From assembly GCA_013396995.1 (NCBI GenBank), contig VWZP01007456.1:2560269-2624268 (forward strand): a stretch of 64,000 bases of DNA. The letters are read 5' to 3'. Shown in pieces: positions 25,901-37,900 of this stretch (position 1 is its first letter; each line of letters starts with the position of its first letter). Source of the stretch: Dicaeum eximium. Its lineage: Eukaryota > Chordata > Aves > Passeriformes > Dicaeidae. The translations under genes were made by a program, and so were the position numbers. The notes under the pieces are model-generated. The model saw only the letters and a list, made by a program, of their open reading frames with translations, did no database searches and was not told where the DNA came from.

Positions 25901-28900
25901 TTTTATATTTTCCATCTGGAAAACACAGAATAGAATCCAGTTGTCCAAACAAGCATCTAATGCCCCCTCAGACACCCTACAGGATGTCCACCTGGCCTCC
26001 AGCTGCTGCTGCTGCAGAAGGTACAGCCTGGCTATAGGTCCAGTGTGAGTGCTGCAATTACTTTAGGACATCTGAAAATGGTCCTAGGTCATTATAGTCA
26101 GGTATCAAACAACCCCTAAAGTGCCCCAGGTACTTTGTCAAATATTCTTCATGTTAATATGCTCTTTCTGCATATTAAGTCTTTTTGTTCCCATGTCAGT
26201 TGTCAAAGCACAGCAAGCCCCAGAGAAAAAAAAAACCACAGCAGAAGAGTGTCTAAGCTCCTTCTAGAGAAAAAAAAAAGCCCTTCCACATGCATCATCC
26301 AGCATGTAACCTCCCCTAGTTTCATAAAAAGAAACCAGGTAGATATTAACCTAAGAAAGAAAACCTGAAAATCACATCTCTTCTTGGTTACCACCCAGCA
26401 CCAAGCTGTCAGAACAGCAGGAAGAGGTTCTTCCTAGAAGGTGAAGGTTTTACTGCCATGAGCAGATTTTCATCAGAAAAACAGATGGAAGAAAGGTCAA
26501 GGCCAGAAATCAAGAATCAGTATAGGAACAAGGCTCCTGGATGGTGTTGCCCTGTCCATGCCAGGTTGTCACTCAATTTTCCAGACACTGTCTTCTCTAG
26601 CTCGTATGAGAAATATCCTACGAAAGTTCCAAGATATCTTAAGCAGTATCTTTTCTCCAAAGTGAATGAGGTCACTAGCAGCAAGATAAACCCAGTAGTG
26701 CTCAGCATTTGCCCATTAATTGCAGTTAACTGATTAGAGATAGGTTAACTCTCCACTTTGAAACTCAAGTCCATGATGTAGTACCAAAAGCAGATGGAGG
26801 GCCAGTCACCTGGCTAATATCAGGAATACTTCAGAGGCCAAAAGATTTAGTTAGAACAGGCAGAACCCTCAAACTTGCTGACAAACCATCAATAAGGGCA
26901 TGATGAGGCAGAGATAGCTGACAGCAGTGTCTTGACCTTTGCCAGCCGAATCATTGGCCCATCATGCTGCTCAGAAAGACAGCATTTAAAATTCACACCT
27001 AGCTCATGACAACCAAAAATATTGACTAAAAGGTGAGGAAAAAATTCCCTATTCATTGTATAACAATTAATTCAATTGCTTTGCTGAGAGAGGGAGAGAC
27101 AAAAACCCATCTCTTTGGAGATGTCATTGAAAGGATAGACTTTGATACATATTTGCATAATTCCCAGACTCATTAGGTTCTAGAAATGGTCAGAAGTTAT
27201 GCAGAATAGAACAACACTGGAAGCTACAACTCTCTGAATAGCAAAATCATTGTTAACATAGTTAACAGCTTGAAAACTGGCAGCTTGTCTCCCAGTCAAG
27301 GAATTATTTCAGGCAATCAGTGAACAATCATATTGCATTAAAAACACAACTACTGGCAGAATACTCCTAGGGCTTGCAATCACAATTTTTCTCCTCTATC
27401 TAATTAAGGGGCTCAGAAGAGAAGCTGGATATTAGGTTTCCTAAAATCTGAAGATGCAGGTTATCCAGGCAGATAACATGAAGAATCTACCATCCACTTC
27501 TGCAATGGCTTTTAGGGCTAATGCAGGTCCAAGATGCTATTTAAACAGCATCATAGCACATATTCTGCAGAACCAAAATTAAACACTTCTGATGGTGATA
27601 AAATAGCATGATAAAGATCAACCTTGTATGGTATGACTCATTGGGAACAAAATTCTCAGTTAATTTGTTATTTGACTCATTAAGACAATGAGTCGAGGGA
27701 AAACCAGGCACTTTCAGCTGAGGAGTGAGGTACTCTTCTGTATCTTTCAGCAGTGAGGAAAAAGTCAAGGCAGTGCTGTCAAAACAGTCAAATCAGGCAT
27801 CAAAAGAGTCAGACATTTTAACAGCACAAAATTGTATATATATTGTAGATAGGTATGTACCAAATATGATCTTACAGGAAATTGCATCATCTCCCTTCTA
27901 CTTTGTTACCTTCCAGTCAAGATTATTTCCAGTTAAAGACTTGAGAAGAAGCAGTTTGTGCATGGGCAAGTGTTTTGAGGTTGTAATCCTTGTAAGTAGG
28001 GACAACAGAGTACTTTCAACAAAAGCACAGCTGTTTTGAGTCAAAATTAGCTTTGGGATGGATGAAACAATAAGAGAAAAAAAGGCCAGAGTCAAGCAAG
28101 AGGTAATGGATAGTCAAGTGGCTCACTTTATATAGCTGAGGCAAAAAAAGCTGTTCATAAAAGGCATTCCCTGTCTAACTATAACACAGACTACTTAAGA
28201 GGTAAAATAAACAGGAGGATAAGAGAGCAGAAGTATTATATCAAAGCTAAGAACTGGAGGAGGTCAGAAACAGCATCAATGAAAAGATAACCAGACTACT
28301 CTGAGAATCATATTCTCTGAAGTTTACAGTGTCTTTGTATTGCATGACTCTTTGAGAGCCATTAGTTGAACTACACTTCCTTTTTGCTTAGTATGAAAAT
28401 AGCAAGGAAAAATAATGTATATTGATTACTTCTGTTCTGTTGGAACAGAAGCCCAGGACACAAATTAGGTTCTGCATTGCAGGCTAAAGCAGGTCATAAA
28501 AGCAGAATTGCATAGGAAGGAAGAAGAGAGTATCAAGCCTTTCTGAAACTGTACTCAGATGCAGGTAAGCAAATCAAAAATCTGGAACATCTCATGACCC
28601 CATCAGTGCTTTGGGAAATCAGAGCAGAGGACAAGCTATTCTTACACTTCTGTTTCATCTTCTACAGTGGAAGAAAAATACTGATTTGCTGGTGCTATAC
28701 ACACAGTATGCAGACAAATACTGATTTTTGTCACCTCCTATCTCAGAGGTACTGGGATTTTTCATACTGGAAATACTTTTCATATTGGAGTAAGATTTCT
28801 TGCATACTCCAGCTTAAAGGAAGTTTTCCTATACTCAACTGGGGCCAACACTTAGTAGGATTTCAGACCATTAGAATGAGCAGAGCCTCAGTTAGAGGTG

Positions 28901-31900
28901 CCACTTTGAACACCTCAGGCCTGTGAGATCCCAACTGCAGGGCCGGTTAAGTTAACCTTGCTGTGTGATCTTCACATTAATGTCTGTGCATCTCACCTGT
29001 TCCTGTTAGCACAGACAACCTATTTTAGGCCTAATGCTCTGCAGGAACCCAGCTGTTGGCTCCATATTTAACAATTAAGATAGAGAGGAGATGGGAGGAA
29101 AGGCAGCACATCAGTCATGCGCAGCAGCTTGGGCCAGTGCTTATGGGAGCTGACAGACGCTACAAACTGGTTTATCACAAGTGCTAGAGAATGAGGTTTT
29201 GTACTTACCTGCTATTCTGTTAAGCATTTTCTGGTCTTCCTCCAACATTTTCACATATAGCACTTGGTTATTAAATTCTCCAATCCCATGGAATGTCAAA
29301 TTAAGGTCTTTACCCTGCAAGATGTCTTCCACTTTAGTTTTGCTTTGCTTCAGTGCCAGAACAGCCCTTAAAAATAATCAATATATAAATGCTGAAAGTT
29401 ATTATGTTTTTTACAAATGGAACAATTGTTTTATTTTAATACCAGTCAATATACCTGATTTTGACCCCTCTGCTGTGCTATACAAGGTATCACAGGCATG
29501 CTGTAATTCATTCCTAATTCTTTTGTAGCAGTTAGATTTCAAATAAGCTACATTTTTCACTTCAACCTTGAATAGCTTATATATTGGAAGTGAGTTTTGT
29601 TAGTGAACATTCTAAGTATTAACATTCCAGAAAAGCTATGAATATATGCTACTGAAGAGTCAAAAGGGATAAAACTGAACTTATATTTGTGTCATGTAGT
29701 TTAAAACTTTATCACTGTCCTTTTCAAGCGGTTGACCAATTTTATTCTTAAACTAAAATAAATTCATTCTCCCACCTGAAGCACAATTAGCATTTTTCTT
29801 CATTATATCCTCCTATTCCAGGCTAGGTAAAATAATATCAAATTGATGCTTATGTTCTCTGCTCCGTGTCCAATGTTTATAAAGTTTAGATATGCTACTT
29901 TCTGCACACAGAAATATCAAATTAATTATCCAAAGACATTAATACTTCAAAATAAACATTTTTCTTAAAGACACAGAAAAAGAATAACAAATATCTAAAT
30001 GTAGACACCAAGAATTCCAACAACTTAATACCTGCTGAAGTTTTACAAGTGGCCTTCTTCGCCCTGATGTCTCAGGAAGGGAGATATTCAAACTGAGTTT
30101 GACCAGGAGCCTTCTACTAAGGCCTCATACTTCTAACAAACTGCAGCATGACTAAGGACTGCAGAATACCATCCCATAGGTTACTGGGCCTTCTGCAGCC
30201 ACATTTACTTTATCATTACACCCAGAACAAGTTTTTACTGCATTCATTGCACTCTTAATCTTGGACCTGTGTAGCATCCAAATTGAAACCAGGCAGTAAA
30301 ACCCACACAGCACAAACTAATGCCCTTTGAAAAGCATGTTTAATGCATACAGAGGCCACTTCAGCCAACATTATGAACAGTCCTCACTACTACATTGGAG
30401 TTATTTCAGCTGTAATAGTGTAAGAGCAGCTTCTTTCCAAGACTCATGGGGACTCAGCAATAAAGATATAGCAAGGACAGGACTGAAGTTGGAAAAAGTG
30501 AATACTTGGCAGAGGATTTTGATTTTTCCACCTTAACAAGCATGTCTAATATAGCCCTTCATTTAAGTTCATAATCTCTAAGCAAAAATGAAATACTGCT
30601 ATGACAACTTCTCCCATCAAATGGTTTCTGTTGCAAGGGACATTAAATATCATCTAGTTTCAATCTTCCTGCCATGGGTAGGGACACCTTCCAGTAGACC
30701 AGGTTACTCAAAGCCCCATCCTGACTGCTTGAATATTCCAGGGATGGGCCATCCACGACTACTCTCTGTTCAGGGCCTCACTGTAGAAAAGAATTTCTTA
30801 TCAGTATCTAATCTACACCTGCCTTTTTTTCAGCTTGAAGCCATTCCCCCTTGTCCTATGTCAATGTAAGAAGTTCTGCTGCAGCTTCTGCCCTGAGATT
30901 TGAAGATGCCTCTCTCCTGCTGTGGGGGGGGCTGGGCCAGCTGTATCAGCAGTGCTGCTAGCTTGGGAAGGGAGAAAGAGTCAAGCTCAAGGCAATCTTT
31001 GATATGACAGCACAGAGCAGTAGCCACTGAACTACAACCTCATTTAGAAAGCTATGGAGGTAGGTAAAAGATACAGGATGAAAACCATTTGGCAGGGCAG
31101 ATCTGCTTTTCATTAGGTATGTCTATTATTTTTACATTACAGACACATCCACTCTTAAGTTCATGAACACTACTTAGCTCCACTCACCTCCCTAACCAAT
31201 TGATTCCCATTTTGATTGCTCCTCTCAACTAGCTTCCTATCCTCCTGGATGTCAGCCTGCCCAGTCAGCAGCACTGGCACAGCATTTTATTACTGAATTA
31301 TTGTACATTGTCTTCTGCATGTTTCCTTAGCTCATATAACATTGCTATTTTTTTTCCCTTTAGACCCTCTTAAAAAAGTCTCTGGAATGAAAAAATAAAG
31401 CAGGTAATTTTAAAATAAGGCACATAAAAGCCTGTCATGTGCATCTTAATCATGCTTAACTGGTGCTTCCTGTACGGGCAGAAAAGCTTTTTTCTAGTCA
31501 TATTGGGTTTTTTGACACCTTTTCAGCTAGACATTCTGCTTTACACCCAAGCAGATCCTGTGTGACACTCATATAGTGTTGAGGACTTTTTTTATTCCCG
31601 TGCAGATACGTGCCAGGGCCCCTGGAGAAAGGGCTGTTCTCACCAGGTTCCCATCTCTACCACATGATGCTTTCCCAGGCACACAAGGGCCTTTCCCTTT
31701 CTGCCTCCTAATGTCAAGGAGGTCCACGTTTCCCAGTGTGGTACAGTAAGATAAGGCTTAGAGGAAAAACTGCAGCAGACTGGCATTATTTTCTGGACCT
31801 TCCTATCAATTCTAGCCTTCCTGACGACAGGGTAGCTTTCCTTAGTCAGCTGTCAATAGCTCCATCTTAATTCACAGGGCCCCAGTGACAGCCCACAGCT

Positions 31901-34900
31901 TGAATTCAACAGGACAGCAGCTTGGGAAGGAGCTAGGCAGATTTTTTTGTTGTTTTCTTCTTAATACAAGATCTCTTAAGAGCTAACATTTTCCAGCTGA
32001 TAAAAGTATGGCTGATCTGAAAAGCCATGGTTTCTCAAAAGACAGCAGCTCAGGGAAGCTTACATATGTTAAGCTAATTTGTGGTAGTAACACAGTTAAA
32101 GAGCAGAAATGCTGTTTACAGACACACTGCTTTTTTTTCTCTTCACCCCATGGCAGATAAGAAAATTTCAATCTCTGATGCATCACAGCTAGCTTTTGTA
32201 AAGATCTTTTCCCACAGGTACTGAAAGCAAGCCAGAAACTGATCAAAAAAAGTTAAAGAGAAATTGTGTGTAGGCTCTAATAAAACATAATGATTCACAA
32301 TAACAGCAGTAAGGTTACCATGTTTACAGAGAAACTAGCTGGTTTGAATTTGGCAGGATTCTTACTTTTTCACTTCTTCTTCTGTTCCCAGATGAGCTAC
32401 TATTATAGTAAGGTGCATAGTTTGAACAGGAAGAAGAGCTCTTGACAGGTCAGGTTCTTTAGAGAATATGAGTTCTTGAACATCTTCAATTCTATCCAAA
32501 ATCTGCAGTGGAGTAAACAGAAGAAAGATAAATAAATTTTCATTTTGGAATGCCTACACATTACTGGAAAAATTCAGAATGCCAAAGACTTACATACCCA
32601 AAAATGCAACTCAGTGTTTAAAGCCAGGAATCCACAAAGCCACCTTCCTTCCCTCCCCACCTCACTCCAGATTTATCATATAGTAACTTTCAGTTTCATA
32701 CTTAATTTTTCAGGAATCGATTTATCTGTTTTCTTTTTTTAAAGCCTACAGGCTAAATTCATAGCTTTCCTGTGAACCAGAAGCCCTAGATCTTTAAGTG
32801 TGAAGCTGACCCTAAGCATGTTAGATTAAAGCTCACAGCACTGTGTAAATATTAATGGGATCTTCATGCAGTTGTCAGTTGTTAATAGACTGTGGAAATT
32901 GAATAGCATTTCCATAATTAATCTTATGCCATTTTCTGATTACAAGTTTGATCACAGATTAAACTGATACCTCTTCCCAAAAGGAAAATGTAGCAGCAAA
33001 CAAAGTAGATTGACTGGGTAAACATGCTGTTTTCTGAGCTAGTGTTTCTCAGAACTGTGGCCAGTTTCTGGGTCTTGTGGATCTATCTGTGCGTTTTACA
33101 CAATTGACTCCAAAGATTCTTTTTTCCAATACGTGCTGTTAGGGTTTGTAAGCCAGTCATGGGAACAGGGAGGAGAGAGAAGAATTCATTCACACTGGTA
33201 GTAAGTATCCCGTGGAAGCCCAAGTTACAGAGAAATAATTTATAGATTTTTATATTATTTCACTGAGAAAACTCTGCCTTACATGCCTAGGTGCTCACAC
33301 ATGTTAGAGCTCCCCTTTATCCTTACATAGATTGAAACAGCTGGGTCAATATACTTTTGTTCTGCCATCTTTCTCCATAAAGCCTAGCAGTCACTATGCA
33401 GCCCAGTCAATAGTCCCACAACCTGCACATCAGAAGAGACCAGCATAACAAGTTGCCAATAAAAGTGAGGATAAAAGCCACATACAATTAAAATAGCCAT
33501 TTGAAGATACAAACTCCCTGAATTCACCAAGCCTTACAGTACATTTGTCACTGTGAAAAACACATCACTGACTCTGCATTAAGTTAATTCCTACTGCAAC
33601 TGAAGCACAATTTATTGCAGCCTGCTATTTACAGCATATGTTTAGATTGTGAAAACACTGAGCAGGAATCAAGCCATCAAGCTGTCCAACCACACAAACT
33701 CCAACCTTTGCTTCAGCAGACTAGGCTAAGCATGAACAGTAATTCTACAAAACAGCCTCCTCTTCTTCTCCCTTGCTCAATCTTTCCAAGAACATCCTTC
33801 AAATAAGAAAGATGCTTTTGCATCTCAGTTTGAGGTTTAGACATCTGGGAAGCTGAGTTTAAGTGAAATTCCCTCACATAGATATTTAACTATTACAAAG
33901 CAGCGATAATGTCTTTCCTTACCTCTTCTTCTTATCTTCTCTACTTCCTGCTACGACTCCCATGAGAACAGTCTACCCTATCACTACACTTTTTTTCTTT
34001 TTGGTGCATCAGTCTTTAGCACTTTTCTATAAATGCTGTGTAATTGATGGGATAGCTGGGGGGGTTTTGGGAAGTGAGGAACAGGAAGGAAGCACTTAAA
34101 ATGGAGTACTGAAAGCCCAAGACATACCAGTTTTAGATTCAATCCTGTACAAGCCTGGTGTCCAACCTCCTGGAGCCCTGCTTAGACATAAAGAAAAAAG
34201 GGCTATGCACCAACCAGGACTGGAAAAGGGCTTTTCCTTTGTCCTCTTGAACGGGAGAAAAATGTTGGCAACCCTAGGTCCTGCCACCTGGAGAGATCTC
34301 TTAAGTAATTAAGGCAAAATAATTATTCCCAAAACACTAACAGCATCTTTAAACCCTTCTGTAATCAGCAAGGTCTACAGAGCAGCAGACAACCAAATTG
34401 TATGGTCAGTGAGGTCAGGAACCTCTGCTTTAGAGGCAAAAGAACCTAAAATTGTCGAAACACTATTAAATGTGTGTGTACACGTCTGTATATACACACA
34501 CATTTGGCCAGCAGGTCCAGGGAGGTGGTTCCACCCCTCCACTCCATTTGGTGAGACCCCACCTGCAGTGCTGCATTGAGCTCTGGGGTCCCCAGCACCG
34601 GAAAGACATGGACTTGTTGGGATGAGTCCAGAGCAGACACATCAAGATTACTAGAGGGATGGAGCACCTCTCCTGTGAGGAAAGGCTGAGAATTCTTTGT
34701 TCAGTCTGGAAAAGAAAGGGCTTCAGAGTAACCTAATTGCTGCCTTTCAGGACCTGAAGTGAGACTACAAGAAAGATAGAAAAGGACTTATTACAAGAGC
34801 ATTGAGTGACAAGGCAAAGAAAAAGTGGATTCAAACAAAGAGAGCAGGTTTGGATTAGATTTTAGGAAAGAATTATCGATTGTGAAGGTGGTGAGGTACT

Positions 34901-37900
34901 GGAACAGTACCAAAGGTTGCCCAGAGGTTGTGGATGCTCCATTCCTGGAAGTATTCACAGCCAAGTTGAATGGAGCTCTGAGCAACTTGATCTAGTGAAA
35001 GGTGTCTTTGCCTATGCCAGGGGGTTGAAACTAAATGACCTTTAAGATCCCTTCCAACTCAAACCATTCTATGATTTCTTTATTCACACTCTTTACATCT
35101 ATATGCCATCCTTACAGTACTGCACTCTTCAGTGCCCCTTTCAAGGCCTCACACAGGACAGGGTCAGGTCACTGCCACCCTTAAGGGTAGCACTTAAGAG
35201 GAACACAAACCAGGAATATCTTGGGCAGAGCATCCAATCAGGGATGTCAGAGCTGCCAGATTACCAGAGCTGGTGTGAATGCCAGGAAACCTGTAAGAGC
35301 AGAACTGGGAGAGAGAAGAAAAGTAAAAAGAGGTGAAAGACATTCATTGGGCTGCACAGCATGTGTTCCCAGGCCATATATTAAGACACTCAAATCTCAT
35401 TAAAATAGCAGAATAAGTTAAGCATTCATGACCCTTCAAGATGTTCCATGATCTCATTCCTCAGATGGCAGGAATCTTTCCAGTTTCCAGCTCAGATTTA
35501 TTCTTTGCCCACTTCATACCCATTTGTTCATCTGCCAACATTGTCTTCAGCTTACACAGTTATTTTCCCTTCCTGGCATTTGTCTTCCTGATGTGCTCTG
35601 CACTTTTGTTCACCTCTCAAAAGCCAGTCATATGTAGGAATCACAAAAGTTATGTGAGGCCATCCTCCAGATAACCTTCAAAGATCATTCTGCTCAAGAC
35701 AAAGCCAGAGCAAATAATTGCCTACCAAGAGGAAGGCACCTTTGACGTCTCCCTCTAACACATGCATAAATGTTTTTACACTTAACTTAGGTAAAAACAA
35801 AAACTCAGAAGCCTGCCAAAGCAAGCTACTGTACCACAACTGCTTGTCACACTGGAGAAAAATAAAGGAAAAATTCTGTACAACAGATACATCATTCCTA
35901 CTTAATTGTTGCCTTCCAGCAGCATAAATAGTCATGCCAGATACTGCATGAAAGTTTAAGCTAGGGAAAAAAATAGGAATCAAGTTATATATTGCAACGA
36001 ACAATATCTATTTGGTTCATTGGAAAATGCACCATAAACTACTAGCAGAAGCTAATAGTAGAATGCTGTATTTTCAATCTGTTCATACAAGTTAATATTC
36101 AGGTTTTGCCTTTTACATTTTCTGATAGGAAAAGATACCAACACACATATATAATATAAACAATAATAATTGACAATTTATATACTGTTTCTCCCTTCTG
36201 CCTATGCTAGCTGGACACAGTTTCTGATTAAGTTTCAAATTAATTTCCCCTGCCTGTCTCTGTCAGGTGGAATAGTCTGATCATTGCCTTGGCATCTCAA
36301 GGCTTTTCTTTCTGTTCATAATATATTTGAGTGCACAGTCATCTGCTGCCCCTACATAAAGGCCATGGGGCATGCCCCACCTCACAACCTTGCTGCTCCA
36401 CAATGCTGGAACAGAATCCCATCCAAGCTCCCTTGGGATAACAGCAGACACTGGGACAAAGTAAGAGCTCTGTCTTAAAGGTGAGCTTTTGTTTATCTTG
36501 AGCAGCTGCAAACAAAATATTGCCATCAGCAACTCAAAGTTGTCTTTGACAGGTTAAAGGTTAAAAAACCCTGTTCATAAAGGCACCACAGTGCTACTTT
36601 GGAAATGAGACATTCCATACTCTTCTTTCAGGCAGCTTTGAGCTTGAAAATTCATAGCAGCAGAATGGGAGTAAGTAGTTCAAGATGAGCTAGTATCTTC
36701 CCACTTTCTTTATAAGCATAAAGAGTTGTGCAGCAGTTATGTAAGACTTATTTGAAGCCCCTAACTAGTAAATAAAGTGTGAAACCTGTCTCTCTAGCTA
36801 TTGTATAATTTTTGGAATTTACTTCCATGGATCATAAGACAGAGCCTATAGCAGCCAAGCCCTGCAAGACTGTATGATGTATTTCAGAAGCAGCATTTAC
36901 TGTGGTAACTGGAACGCTTTAGGTTCACCACAAAGCCTCTAGAAGAGAATATGTCTATTTTTATTTCCACTGTTTGCTGCACTTGGGTTTAACATTATGG
37001 AGCTGAAATGATCTGTTGCTTTTTCTTACACTGCTTAAACATGGGAGTCACAATATAGAACACCTTGAAGTATGAGCATAGCGACTGCACACATGGATTC
37101 TTGAAATTAACCACCTAGCTAGGCTCTCAGGGCAAGTTTATTGGATAAAAGATGGAGAAGAAAAAACAGATCAATTCTCTATAATCTCTCTGCAGAAGAG
37201 AAGGAAATTCTCATTCTCTGTGAACTTCAGTGGGAAAGGAGATGAACGAACAAATCAATACCCTTGCACTAAATAGAACCCTAAGAGTATTTAGGATGGG
37301 ACAACACAAGATGATAAAAGCCAGGTCTTTTTTTTGAAAAAAGATTACGGAATAGAAGACACTAGTGATGAGAGGCATCACCTCAGACCCTATAGAAAAG
37401 GCAGTGGCACTCACAGAAGTGTTTTTTTTTTCCCCTAGCAGTAGCTGAAACATGGATGTTTATAAACACAGCTCTATCTACAAAAGCAAAGCACAGCACT
37501 TAAAGGTTGCTATGAGGAAATTAACTCCACCCCAGACCCCACAGACCACTTGGGGTAATCAGGCAGAATTTGATCACTCTTGGCTTGTTAACAACCCTTG
37601 CAATCAAGACGAGAAATTAAGCCTAAGTTAAGTTTTTTAATAGAACAGCTACTTTAAAGTACCTGATCATCTGTTATTGGAATAGCAACGAAATAATTTG
37701 GAGCCTCTCTTGGACGTTTCTTAGACAGTTCTTTTCCTAGGTCTTCCTTCTGGTCTTCTCCAATTCCCCTGGGCCCTTCTTGGATATTACCTTGCTCCTG
37801 TCTCATCTCTGTACTTCCTTGGCTTTCCTTTTGCAGAGACAGGTCTGCTTTTAGCTGTTCCTGCTCTTGGCTCTGGTTCTGCAGCTGTTCCACTGTCACC

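Larger units (their letters stand above)
32503..37662 (-). other. Intron of the AKAP7-like gene with a CR1 copy
   Basis: This 5.2-kb intron contains the inverted repeat and CR1 copy near 34.5-35.1 kb. No other exon or family was recognised. Confidence 0.65.
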
